64,000 nt of DNA from Perognathus longimembris pacificus (Eukaryota; Chordata; Mammalia; Rodentia; Heteromyidae): positions 35,499,691-35,563,690 of the forward strand of contig NC_063174.1 of the NCBI RefSeq assembly GCF_023159225.1. The letters run 5' to 3'. The stretch's first letter is position 1, and each line of letters begins with the position of its first letter. Both the position numbers and the translations under genes were made by a program. Positions 1-35,525 of this stretch are shown here, one piece after another. The notes below the pieces were generated by a model, which made no database searches, was not told where the DNA came from, and saw only the letters and a list, made by a program, of their open reading frames with translations.

Positions 1-119
1 GAGTAAAGACAGTGAACTCATTTCATAAGTTAAAATTAGTATTTTAAAACTACTGCTGTATTTGTTTATTACTTTCCATCTGACCATAAATCTGTTACAA
101 GTAAAAGCAGAAATATTTT

Positions 120-318
120 TATTTGTTTTGTTTTTGTTGGGGTGTGGACTCTGGGCCTGAGCACTGTCCCTGGCTTCTTTTTGCTCAAGGCTAGCACTCT
201 ACCTCTTGAGCCACAGCACCACTTCTGGCCTTTTACTGTATATGTGGTGCTGAGGAATTGAACCCAGGGCTTCATGTATATAAGGCAAGCACTTTGCCAC
301 TAGGTCATATTCCCAGCC
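120..318 (-). mobile_element. IDL-Geo SINE
   Basis: Antisense copy flanked by near-perfect 17-bp duplications at 103-119 and 319-335 (one mismatch). Confidence 0.85.
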
Positions 319-335
319 AAAAGCAGCAATATTTT

Positions 336-470
336 AAATTTTTTATTTTTTGAACTAACACGTTCATAATGTGAGGAGGTTTCATTATAATATTTCCATA
401 TAGGTACATAGTATACTTTGAATTTACCTCCTTAACTATATTTCTATTCCCACTCCTCTCCACTTTTTCA
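336..470 (-). mobile_element. LINE-like 3' fragment, antisense
   Basis: AT-rich stretch resembling the antisense of a common rodent LINE tail (gttcataatg ... gtacatagtatactttg). Family assignment is weak. Confidence 0.3.
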
Positions 471-840
471 GACGGCATTTGGCTTTATTATGCTGCATTC
501 ATATATATATATATTTAAGTATATATGTAAATATGTACATATTCCTCTATATATTCCTGTACATGTTGTGTGTGTGTGTATATGATTGGATTTTTAAGCA
601 TCCTTCTAGAATTGTATAGAATGTTGAAGAATGTAAATGGGTTTTTATTTTACATTATGCACATAGTCATCAGAGAATGAAACATTTGAATATATACATG
701 TATATATATAAATATACACGATATATAAATATATAATCGTTCTTCAAGTTGATGAACATATTTGTAAATAAATACTAATTTTATTAGAGAATTTTAATGA
801 AGTTTCTAAATCTTCTGAGTGTTAAAAAAACAATCATTTG

Positions 841-1064
841 GCTGGGGATATAGCCTAGTGGCAAGAGTGCCTGCCTCGGATACACGAGGCCCTAGGTTCG
901 ATTCCCCTGCACCACATATACAGAAAACGGCCAGAAGCGGCGCTGTGGCTCAAGTGACAGAGTGCTAGCCTTGAGTGGGAAGAAGCCAGGGACAGTGCTC
1001 AGGCCCTGAGTCCAAGGCCCAGGACTGGCCAAAAAAAATAATAATAAAATAAAAATAAATAAAT
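841..1064 (+). mobile_element. IDL-Geo SINE, young-looking subfamily
   Basis: Full dimer with 16-bp perfect duplications (aaaaaacaatcatttg) at 825-840 and 1065-1080. CpG-rich variants (cctcggatacacgagg, aagcggcgctg) and an AATA-type tail. Confidence 0.92.
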
Positions 1065-1194
1065 AAAAAACAATCATTTGAGTGTCTGGGAACTTAATCT
1101 GTTCTGTTGTTCATTAAACACTTTTAATGGAAACATTGAAGCCAAAGGATAGGAGTATTTGGGGGTAGAGTTCTTCCTAAGAATGCTATCTAGA

Positions 1195-1397
1195 GGGCTG
1201 GGAATATGGCCTAGTGGCAAGAGTGCTTGCCTCATATACATGAGGCCCTGGGTTCAATTCCCCAGCACCACATATACAGAAAATGGCCAGAAGTGGCGCT
1301 GTGGCTCAAGTGGCAGAGTGCTAGCCTTGAGCGGGAAGAAGCCAGGGACAGTGCTCAGGCCCTGAGTCCAAGCCCCAGAACTGGCCAAAAAAAAAAA
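1195..1397 (+). mobile_element. IDL-Geo SINE
   Basis: Full dimer with A tail and perfect 16-bp duplications (aagaatgctatctaga) at 1179-1194 and 1398-1413. Carries gagcgggaag like the young group, but catatacatgagg in the left half: an intermediate. Confidence 0.92.
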
Positions 1398-1524
1398 AAG
1401 AATGCTATCTAGAAACTCTCCCAGTTAAATTGGTCATGAAAAGTTTATCCATTTAAATCATAGTTGGTGATTTTGCTATATTACTTGGTTACCCAGTTTA
1501 ATGCAACATTAGCAGAAATCATTT

Positions 1525-1855
1525 ACCAGGCCAAACTCAATGTTTTATGCCTGCAATCCCAGCTCCTTGGAGGGGGACAGGCAGAGATCAGGAAGATTAT
1601 GGTTGAAAATCAGCTAAGAAAAAAAGTTAGTGAGACCCCTATCTCAGTCAACAAGTTGGACAGGGTGGCATATGCTAAGGGTCCAGCCTCACAGAGGTAG
1701 TAGAGTCACAATCTAAGGCCAGCCCTGGGTGAAAATACCAGGCCCTACCTGAAAAATAAAACTAAAGCAAAACAGCACTGAGGGGTTGACTCAAGTTGTA
1801 GAAGACCTTCCTAACACGCATGGGGCCCTGAGTTCAAGCCCAGTACCTCCTGCTG
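1525..1855 (+). mobile_element. Old B1-like plus tRNA-like composite SINE
   Basis: B1-type text (tgcctgcaatcccagct, ggcagagatcaggaagat), a second B1-like part, then a tRNA-like monomer ending ccctgagttcaagccc agtacc. Much diverged. Confidence 0.6.
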
Positions 1856-2040
1856 GTACTTGGTGGTACTTGAGCTTGCCTTTTTGCTCACTACTAGAGC
1901 TACACCTCCATTTCCAGCTTCTTTGCTGATTAGTCACAGATAAGAGTTTCAGACTTTGCTGCCCAGATTGGCGTCAAACTGTGATCCTGTTTTTCAACAT
2001 ACTGAATAGCTAAACAGGTGTGAGCCATCAGCACCCAGCT
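1856..2040 (-). mobile_element. B1-Geo SINE, diverged
   Basis: Antisense: Geo part, then B1 part ending ggtgtgagccatcagcacccagct. Confidence 0.65.
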
Positions 2041-2141
2041 GATTAGAAATCTTACTGTGAGAATTCGTTCTGTTGAACATGTTAGATTGCAAACAAAACA
2101 TAATGTTAGATTAGCATTTTTTAAAGTTTTATAGGCAGAGC

Positions 2142-2235
2142 CAGGCTGGATAGTGGTACTTACCTGTAAGTAATCTCAGCTACTTGAGAAGTCAGCTTGG
2201 GAAACATTTACCTCCTAGCAGACTAAGATTGTTTA
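2142..2235 (+). mobile_element. B1-like fragment
   Basis: cctgtaagtaatctcagct and following text match the B1 left end; short and diverged. Confidence 0.4.
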
Positions 2236-2342
2236 TTAATTTTAGTCTACGGTGAGATGGGAAGTTCTTGAATGTTCTCATTTCCCTGATTAAGATTTTT
2301 AATAGGAATTTCAACTCAGGAAACATCTGTAGTTCTCATCAG

Positions 2343-2475
2343 AAGTTGGGCACTGATGGCTCACATCTGTTAATCATAGCTACTCTGGAGGCTGAGATGT
2401 GGAAGATTGTGGTTCATGAACAGCTTGGGCAGAAAAGTTTGCTAGATGCCATCTCTCAATAACTAGCATAAAGCA
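2343..2475 (+). mobile_element. B1-like SINE half
   Basis: gggcactgatggctcaca to atctctcaataac; the right half is replaced by a LINE-like tail. Confidence 0.5.
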
Positions 2476-2477
2476 GG

Positions 2478-2540
2478 GCTGATGTAAATGTAACCCCTGT
2501 GTACATCACCTTTAAATAATAATAATAATAATAATAATGA
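2478..2540 (+). mobile_element. LINE-like 3' tail with (AAT)n
   Basis: gtaacccctgtgtacatcac ctttaaat then about nine AAT units. The same tail recurs near 4130, 18040, 37820 and, reversed, 23230. Confidence 0.45.
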
Positions 2541-2546
2541 TTAAAG

Positions 2547-2632
2547 CAGAGCTAGAGGCATGGCTTAGTGGTAGAATACCAACTAAGTCATAGTGAGACC
2601 CTGAGTTTAAACACCAGTACCACCATTAAACA
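2547..2632 (+). mobile_element. tRNA-like SINE monomer, diverged
   Basis: tggcttagtggtagaa to gagtttaaacaccagtacc: A- and B-box-like segments. Confidence 0.45.
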
Positions 2633-2960
2633 AAAAGATTGAAGCCAGTTACCTTAACTGCTTTGTTGGTTTCGTGATTTTTTTTCTTATAAAACACTTG
2701 AATGTTTTCTTATGTTGCTCTAAAGGTACTTTAATGTCATTGAATTCTTTATATGTTTAGAGAATTCTGGTAACCTCTTTTGAGTTTAATGGTATCTGAC
2801 CTTCTATATTCTTTTTGTCTAATCTTAAGATACCATATTAGCTTATGGTTAAATCTTGTCATTCTGGGTATAGTTTCTTATAGCGCTGGGTATAGTTTCT
2901 TAGGTCATTCTTACAGTTTTGTATTTATAATATTTTTCCAGTTTTAAATGCTTTATTTTA

Positions 2961-3141
2961 GGGCTTGGAATGTGGGTTAGCAGTAGAGTGCTTGCCTAGC
3001 ATGCATGAAGCCCTGGGCTCAATTCCTTAGCCATAAGTGGTGCTGTGGCTCAAGAGGTAGAATACTAGCCTTAAGCAAAAAGAAGCTAGGGACAGTGCTC
3101 AGACCCTGAGTTCAAGCCCCAGGACTGGAGGGGGGGGGGAA
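2961..3141 (+). mobile_element. IDL-Geo SINE
   Basis: Dimer with a G-run in place of the usual A tail. Flanks gctttattttag and gcttaattttag look like a 12-bp duplication with one change. Confidence 0.8.
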
Positions 3142-3330
3142 AGCTTAATTTTAGTTACTAATGACCTTTCTCTCCTCTCTATTCATCTCTCCCTCCCATG
3201 CTCTTTATTTTTTTGAGGAGTACTAAGTATATTTTTTACAAGGAAAGCTAAAGCTATTTTCTTTTTTAAGGGAAAAAGATAAGGAATCCTAAGAATCAAC
3301 TGAAGAGCCATTAGAATTTAACTACAGTGG

Positions 3331-3405
3331 TCTGGGATGTAGCTCAGTGGTAAAGTACTTGCCTAGCAAGTGCAAGGCTATGGGTTTGATCTCCAGGGCT
3401 GAGAC
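3331..3405 (+). mobile_element. ID-like monomer
   Basis: gatgtagctcagtggtaaag and gcctagcaagtgcaaggc match a rodent ID element; followed by a purine repeat. Confidence 0.6.
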
Positions 3406-3409
3406 AGAA

Positions 3410-3462
3410 TAGAAGGAGAAGGAGAAGGAGAAGGAGAGGGAGAAGGGAGAAGGGAGAAGAAA
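3410..3462. repeat. (GGAGAA)n purine repeat
   Basis: Repeated GGAGAA/GAAGGGA units following the ID-like monomer, probably grown from its tail. Confidence 0.85.
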
Positions 3463-3467
3463 ACTGC

Positions 3468-3705
3468 TTCTGGGCACCATTGGTTCACACCGGTCACCCT
3501 AGCTTCTTGGGAGACTGATATCTGAGCATTGCGATTCAAAGCCAACTCAGGCAGAAAAGTCCATGAAACTCATACTTTCATTTAGTTACTCCCAAAAAAG
3601 CCAGAAGTTGAACTGTGGCTCAAGTGGTAGAGCACTATAGCCTTTAGCAAAAAGCTCAGGGATGGCACCAAGGGCCTTATTTCAAGCCCCAGGACCAGCA
3701 AAAAC
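3468..3705 (+). mobile_element. B1-Geo SINE
   Basis: B1-like left part (ggcaccattggttcacac), then Geo part ending caagccccaggacc. Confidence 0.75.
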
Positions 3706-3732
3706 AAGCCTAAATAAATATAAAAAACTTGA

Positions 3733-3876
3733 GAATGTGGCATTGTGGTAGAGTGCTTGCCTAGCATGCATGAAACCCTGGGATTGATTCCTCAGTACCA
3801 TATAAACAGAAAAAGCCAGAATGGCACTATGGCTCAAGTGGTAGAGGATTGGCAAAAAACAAAACAAAACAAAATC
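3733..3876 (+). mobile_element. IDL-Geo SINE with 3' deletion
   Basis: ID half complete; the Geo half breaks off after gtggtagag and joins gattggc plus a CAAAA-rich tail. Confidence 0.65.
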
Positions 3877-4084
3877 ATGAGTTAAGGTAAAAGAATAAGG
3901 ATTTATATGAAGACTTAAATAGATTTTCCCCTATGATTATGTAGATGTCAGATAGTATACAGTTTCCCCAGACTCTGTTAGGTTTTTGTCAGAATCCCAA
4001 TATGACTTTTCTTTTTTGGAAGGATAAGGAAAAGGGAATGGAATATATGCCAAAAGTAAAAAGTTTTATAACTAAGTTTAAAAT

Positions 4085-4172
4085 GTCAATAAGTTGTTCA
4101 AGAATTGTACTCATTTTGTTACTTATATAACTCCTCTGTACATCACCTTTACAATAAAAATAAATATAAAAA
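4085..4172 (+). mobile_element. LINE-like 3' tail
   Basis: aactcctctgtacatcacct ttac followed by AATAAA and an A-rich end; same tail family as at 2478. Confidence 0.4.
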
Positions 4173-4214
4173 ATGACTTTTTAAAAGTAATTAAGTCATT
4201 AAAAGTAATAATGT

Positions 4215-4465
4215 ACTGGGCTCTAGTGATTCACATCTGTAATCGTAGCTACTTAGGATGTTGAGATCTGAGGATCAAGGTTTGAAGCCTGCCTAGGCAG
4301 AAAAGTCCATGAGATTCTTATCTCCAACTAACTACCACCACCTCCTCCCCCAAAAAGCTGAAAGTGGAGCTGTGGCACAACTGGGAGAGCACTAGCTTTA
4401 ACACAAATGTTCTGGAACAGCACCCAGGCCTTGAATTCAAGCCCTAGGATTAGCACACATGAAAA
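4215..4465 (+). mobile_element. B1-Geo SINE
   Basis: gggctctagtgattcacatc (B1 part) to aagccctaggattagcac (Geo end). Confidence 0.7.
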
Positions 4466-4471
4466 AATAAT

Positions 4472-4474
<3 letters not shown>

Positions 4475-4524
<50 letters not shown>
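4475..4524. repeat. (GT)25 microsatellite
   Basis: Pure dinucleotide tract at the 3' tail of the antisense B1-Geo that follows. Confidence 0.97.
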
Positions 4525-4526
<2 letters not shown>

Positions 4527-4527
4527 C

Positions 4528-4745
4528 AGTATTGGGGCTTGAAGAAAGAGCCTTGTGCTCTCACTTGGATTTTTCACTTAAGGCTTGGTACTCTACTACT
4601 TGAGCCACAGAACTACTTCTACCCTTTTCGGAGTAGTTTTTTGGAGATGAGTCTCAGACTTTTCTGCCCAGGCTGGCTTCAAACCATGACCCTCAGATGT
4701 CAGCTTTCTGAGTAGCTAGGATGATAGGCGTGAGTATCTGTCCAT
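4528..4745 (-). mobile_element. B1-Geo SINE
   Basis: Antisense; forms an inverted pair with the + copy at 4215-4465, separated by the GT tract. Confidence 0.7.
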
Positions 4746-4832
4746 GTTTACTTTTATAGTGTGGTTGTGTCAGTATTGACAGATATGCAGCATAATTTTT
4801 ATAATTAAAATTCTTCTTTAAAAATGCAAGTT

Positions 4833-5010
4833 ATGCTGGGCTCCAGGGGCACTTTCCTGTAATCGTAGCTACTCAGGAGGCTAAGATCCTAGGATCATGG
4901 TTCAAAGCCAGCCTAGGCAAGAAACTGTGTAAGGCTCTTATCTCCAATGTGGCTCAAGTGGTAGAACACTAGCTTTGAACAAAAAAACTGAGGGACAGCA
5001 CCTAGTCAAC
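4833..5010 (+). mobile_element. B1-Geo SINE, 3' truncated
   Basis: gctgggctccaggggcactt to gagggacagcacctag; internal part shortened. Confidence 0.65.
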
Positions 5011-5040
5011 GGATGTACACACAACAAAAATGCAAGTTAT

Positions 5041-5122
5041 GGGGTTGGAGCCATACTTCAAGTGGTAGAGCTGATTGCCTAGCAAATACACTGCCTTGAG
5101 TTCAAGCCCCACTTACCACAAA
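5041..5122 (+). mobile_element. tRNA-like SINE monomer
   Basis: cttcaagtggtagagct and gagttcaagccccacttacc: a D-arm-like and a B-box-like segment in one 80-bp unit. Confidence 0.55.
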
Positions 5123-5283
5123 ATACGGAAAAATTCAAGTTATTCTACTTTATAGGTTTTAACATTTTACTTAAATATCAGTAAGATGGCATTGATGGAC
5201 AGTCAAAATTATATGTAGGTTTTGTTTTCTTTCCCAAACCATAAATTGTTACTGGTTCAAAAATTTTATTTAAAATATGATAA

Positions 5284-30903
<25,620 letters not shown>

Positions 30904-32684
30904 AGGAAAACATTTTGTGGCATGATTGGACTTGAGCTGGCAAATTGCCCAATAGGGAGATGGCCCCATACTTCAGCAAGATTGAGGGTAAGATGGAAGG
31001 CAGCAAGATAAAAACTGCATTTGATAGAGCCCTGGAACCTAGTGAGCAAAAAGTCCCATTAGGCAATTTGTGCACAACTTTATTCTCTACACATGGCTTC
31101 AGGGGCTCTTGCCTCATTTCAGAGATTTAAATGGAAGCTTTCAACAGCATTTCCATTTTACCCTGTTAAAAACTTTTGTTTTCACCTACCTAAACTTTTT
31201 GGCTTAGTCATCTTTCCATGAAAAGTTTGTATATAAACACACAATCCTCCACATCTCACAGATATAAATATTGGCGTTATTTAACACTTAATTAACTTCA
31301 TGCAAACATTTTAGAGAATAAGTACTTCTGTGCACTGAGCAAAACAATATTTACTTTATGAGACTGGTTTAGTCATCAGAAATAATTTCCTAAAAAAGAT
31401 TGAGGGGAAAAAAGTGTCATTTTGACTTTGTGTTGTCTTTTAATTCTGAAAGATTCGAATAGAAGCTCCTGGCTTTTTAAGCAGACATAGTTAAAAATGT
31501 ACAAAACATTCTGATCTTTTTAAAGATGTAATTTTTCTGAACTTTTTTCCTTAAATTGTCACAAGTGATTTGATAGCTTTGCTTCCTATCTGACTACAAT
31601 AGAATGTATTGACATTTTTATGAATGGCAGGTGTTCATATCAAGTGTACTGTTAAACAGATTTCTCGATGATGCAAATAGTTTTTTATTTAAATGGAAGG
31701 GGATAGCACATTTAACAGTTTTTGCATTTTTATACGTGAGCACAGTATGAGTCTATGACTGTACTGTGAATGCAAGTAACAAACTGGAATTCTGAATATA
31801 GCTGCTATACTGTACACTAGTATTTAATAGATCAACGAATAACACTGATACTTGTTCTGCTTTGGAGTAAAATTATGTATGTACTAGGGGAACATTATGA
31901 CAACTGACTCTGAGACCAGAAGTAAAAGCCTTGAACGTCATTTGCTTATTTTAGGAAAAGAACATTGGAGGAAAACACTATTAAGCATATACAAATAGGC
32001 TTTATCTTAATATGGATGCAACAGCTTGCTAAATCATAGAATAAATGTATATAAGCTCATGGGATTTTTGTACTGTCTCAATAGCTATAGCTTTAAAATT
32101 CTGTCTGTGTCTGCAATTGGCATGGAAAGTTAATTTGTAATCTTTTCAAGCCTCTTGAGGATAGCGTGACGTGTGACAAATAACCTCAAATGTGAATGCC
32201 TTATTTTTTTATGATGACTTTAGCTACAGCATTTGGTGTTCCCAAAGCTAAACACTGGAATACTATCACTTAATTTAACACAAACAATTGTAATTAGTAA
32301 GTAGTTTGTGTCGTATGTATGATTTTTTTTCTCAACATAATTTTATTTGAACAAATACAGGCGGTTTATGTGATGATAGGCCTTTTTCTGTTCCGTTTTG
32401 CACGGCCTTTTTAGTTGGCTGGGGAGTGTGTTTTATATGGAAATACTTTCAAAATAATATTCCTTAGGAGGAAAGGAACACTCCTGGGTTAATGGAAGAA
32501 AAGCTGTATTTACTGTCTCCTCAGGTCTGAAACACTCCAGTTTATAGCAGGAAAATAAAAGTCTCACTCATTTTCAGCACTGAAAACCAAGTATATTTAG
32601 CACTTAATCTCAGTTTTCTTCATCAAAAATGAAAAATAGTGTAAGATCCACAACAGGGCGTGTGATTGATTGAGAATCCTGACA

Positions 32685-32800
32685 GAGCCAGATATGATGG
32701 CACATGCTTATATCCCAGCACTGGAATGCTGAGGCAAAATTCCAAGTTCAAGGCCAGTCCTGAACAGCAAGACCATCTCAAGAATGAAAGAAAAAGAAAA
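32685..32800 (+). mobile_element. B1-like SINE in PALS1 3' UTR
   Basis: agccagatatgatggcacat ... tcccagcactggaatgctga ... caaggccagtcctgaacagc, with an A-rich tail. Confidence 0.7.
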
Positions 32801-33436
32801 TACTGATAAGAGTCAGTGGCTGCTGTCCTGACAGCAGGGCCATATGCCTTCAAGACAGATACATGGCTCTCATAAGAAGATTCTGTACCATGGCAGATGT
32901 ATTTTTAGGGATTCTAAAGTGACAGATACTTTCAGGGCCTGCAAGGTCCTATAATTTTCTCCTTTAATGACAAAGAAATAGAATGTGTCCTGAATTTTCC
33001 CAAATCCTAGAGATATGAATGTATTGATACTCAACAGTCCAAAAGTCAAATGAAAACTGAGGTGTGCTGACTTCCTCAAAAGAATGTGGGAAAAGTCTTG
33101 GTGTACATTTAGTTGTACGCCCATTTCCTGTCTCTCTGTGGTTCTGATTTGAAGCACAGTATGGGGGAGGTCGTAACCACTTACAAGGATGATATCATGG
33201 TTAATGAAATGTACACAAGAAATCCAAACAAATACTTCATTTTCTTTGTTTTCAGAAGTCAGAACAAATGAAAGAACATTAATATTTAGACTAGCACAGA
33301 TTTGCTTTTTATGAAAATGTAATGTCTGGACTTTTTTTCCTTTTTAATGGCCCCTAAGGAATATGTATTGGTAAGGAATGATTTGAATGTAATTTTGTGA
33401 ATGTGTCTGGAAAATATAAACCAGGGATTTAGCCTT

Positions 33437-33442
33437 AATAAA
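33437..33442 (+). terminator. PALS1: PALS1 candidate poly(A) signal
   Basis: AATAAA in the context ccttAATAAAggt, about 2.5 kb after the stop codon. Confidence 0.5.
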
Positions 33443-33540
33443 GGTAACTTTTCTGAAATCTGTTGTTAATCCCCCTTTATACTCTTATCCTGTGTCTGCA
33501 CTCTGTTGTTGAGATGTCATACTGCACACTGTACTATAAA

Positions 33541-33546
33541 AATAAA
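33541..33546 (+). terminator. PALS1: PALS1 candidate distal poly(A) signal
   Basis: AATAAA in ctataaAATAAAaaatt, about 100 bp beyond the previous one, with T- and GT-containing sequence downstream. Confidence 0.4.
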
Positions 33547-33560
33547 AAATTATGTCTCAG

Positions 33561-34109
33561 ATTTTAAAACCTCAGTATTTCCTCTTGCTGTGTTTGTATC
33601 TAGTGCCATTCAGATGTCCACACTGTCCTCTTCTAAGAGTTTACCACAAGCAACACCACTGAAATCTGGATGGAGCACAAATTACCTTTCCTTGCTGACT
33701 GTGGGGGCAGTGTTCTCTGTTGGCAAAGATGGAGGTAGATGTTTCCTTATTTGCTGACATGGACAGACACTAAGGGCTGTCAGCATAAAGCTTGGAGGTG
33801 GGAGGCATTTTGTAAGGCAGATTTAAGTACAGCCAGTAACTTGAGGACACTCGAGGGGTAGCACCTGAGTTGTTAAATATGTGATATACTTCATTTCTTC
33901 CCACATTTCCGTCTAGGCCCTTCTGAATCTCCCAAAAGAAGTCATATGCCAACATGAAGTTTAGTATGTGTACATACCTCTAACCCACTCTAGCTGGGCC
34001 AGACCATATCACCACCACCTAACACTCATTATCAACTAGTTCTCTTAGTTTCTTTTTAACAAATTCTAAGCATGACATCACCTGCAGTTTTGTAGGCAGT
34101 TTAAAACTA
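33561..34109. other. Gap between convergent PALS1 and ATP6V1D ends
   Basis: About 0.55 kb of unique sequence if the distal poly(A) signals are used; an 83-codon frame at 33506-33757 has no support. Confidence 0.5.
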
Positions 34110-34123
34110 ATAAATACCAGAGC

Positions 34124-34129
34124 TTTATT
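34124..34129 (-). terminator. ATP6V1D: ATP6V1D candidate distal poly(A) signal
   Basis: TTTATT on +, AATAAA on -, about 1.25 kb after the stop and about 0.58 kb from the last PALS1 signal. Confidence 0.45.
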
Positions 34130-34356
34130 GAAGCCACATGACTCACTGCTATAAGGTAAATGTAAAAAAGTAAATAATATAGGCTACCCCTACCCTTTAA
34201 TTTCTGCTTCTGAAATTAAGATTCACTTTACTTGTATTCTAGCTGTGCTGCTGTGCTTAAAGCCTTCTTTTAAGTTTTAAATATAAGGGAAGTGGGAAGA
34301 ACAAGAAGGTATTAAGAACTCTTTGAAGGTGGAGTGCTTGCCTAAAACAAGTTGCA

Positions 34357-34445
34357 AGCAATGCTGAGGGTGTGGCTCAGGTGGTGGAGGTGTCCTGCCT
34401 AGCAAACTCAAAGGCCCTGATTACAAATCCCAGTACCAGAAGAGA
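34357..34445 (+). mobile_element. Old tRNA-like SINE in ATP6V1D 3' region
   Basis: gggtgtggctcaggtggtgg and ccctgattacaaatcccagtacc; opposite strand to the gene. Confidence 0.5.
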
Positions 34446-34664
34446 ACAGGAAAAATAAAGAAGGCTGAGGAATCGATAATCATGCCAAACCAAACTACCA
34501 AAAATCTCGGCAATCACCTGACATGGACACGCAGTGGCCTCATCTTTATAAATGAAAACATTATTTAAGGAGCTAGTAAAATGTTAGCTTATTGACCTAA
34601 CATGGGAATTCGTATTTTTCTTAGATTAGGAAAGAACTATTATAAATCCTTTTAATTCATGGCA

Positions 34665-34670
34665 TTTATT
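34665..34670 (-). terminator. ATP6V1D: ATP6V1D candidate proximal poly(A) signal
   Basis: TTTATT on +, AATAAA on -, about 0.7 kb after the stop codon. Confidence 0.4.
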
Positions 34671-35383
34671 AGTACCTCAAAATGCGGTAATTGTCACAAC
34701 ATAAATCATTTAGTGAAACACTGATAATGAGGGGCAGGTAACAAAAGGTTAACCTTAAAATACCTGCAGAAAAAGCTTTCTGGATATGAATGCAAGTCGC
34801 TGATCTGAGCATAAGGACTACTATTCTTAGCAGTAAATATTTTTTCAAAAGATTTCAAACAACTTTACTTTTTGTAATATAATTACATTTAAGTTGGCAG
34901 AACTGCTCCCATGACAGACAAGACCTGTCATGCAAGAAAAAAAATAAGGTTTCCATAAAGCTTAAGGCAGAAGTACCACAGTAACACAAGAATGGCTAGA
35001 GCAGTCTCAAACAACAGTGCCAAAGTCTATTAGCAAATGGGTAGGAATGAAGACTGCCACAGAAGTTAGCCTAAGACCACTAATATTTTCTAGTGCTATT
35101 TCTTAAGATGCCTATTAAAACATATCACATATAACAGGTGTAAATGGAATAGTGTGAGACTTGTATAGAAGTACCAGGCAGGTTCTACAAATCTCATTCA
35201 ACTGTGGTATGTGGTTTTTGAATTAGGATTCTACGAAAGTAATTTCATAGGACTCTAGGTAAATTTTACACCCAGTAAATTTTATAGGCCCAAAAATAAA
35301 TAGCCACACGCACTAAACCTACACATTAAATTAAAATGGAAGCCAGGTGTTGGGTGTTTCCAAAAGAAGCCAAACAGGAAAGA

Positions 35384-35525
35384 TTATTCAAAGAGGAGAT
35401 CTTCATCCTTCTCTTCAGCCAGAAGGTTTGCAGGCTCCATCACTTCTCCAGCTGCCCTTCGTTGCTCCAAGTCCTTCTCAGATTTTTCCTTGAGAATCTT
35501 TTTCTTCTCCTGTATTTTCTTTAAC
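35384..35525 (-). CDS. ATP6V1D: ATP6V1D exon 9 and stop (201-247)
   Basis: [20 protein letters not shown] to [10 protein letters not shown], then TAA. A lysine-rich coiled-coil segment ends in an acidic tail. Acceptor tggcag. Confidence 0.97.

Larger units (their letters stand above)
30904..33560 (+). other. PALS1: PALS1 3' UTR (probable extent)
   Basis: No reading frame of note and AT-rich throughout. Possible AATAAA signals lie at 32040, 32554, 33437 and 33541; the last two are the best candidates for the distal end. Only one repeat is seen, a B1-like element near 32685-32800, which is unusually clean for this window and fits selection on a transcribed UTR. Cleavage site inferred, not seen. 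Confidence 0.6.
34110..35383 (-). other. ATP6V1D: ATP6V1D 3' UTR (probable extent)
   Basis: Non-coding sequence after the stop. AATAAA (TTTATT on +) occurs at 34665-34670 and 34124-34129, giving UTRs of about 0.7 or 1.25 kb. An old tRNA-like SINE remnant lies near 34357-34440. Confidence 0.55.

Noticed and set aside
841..930. tRNA gene candidates in ID-like heads (here and elsewhere)
   Set aside because: A- and B-box-like motifs are present, but the units are dispersed, tailed and flanked by target duplications, so they are SINEs.
4475..4524. CRISPR array or regulatory repeat
   Set aside because: Simple dinucleotide repeat in a mammalian genome; no spaced direct repeats of CRISPR type occur in the window.
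4407..4715. 102-codon frame with a CVCVCV run (and similar ones at 8102, 22077, 25231, 48882)
   Set aside because: Translation of GT repeats joined to SINE sequence.
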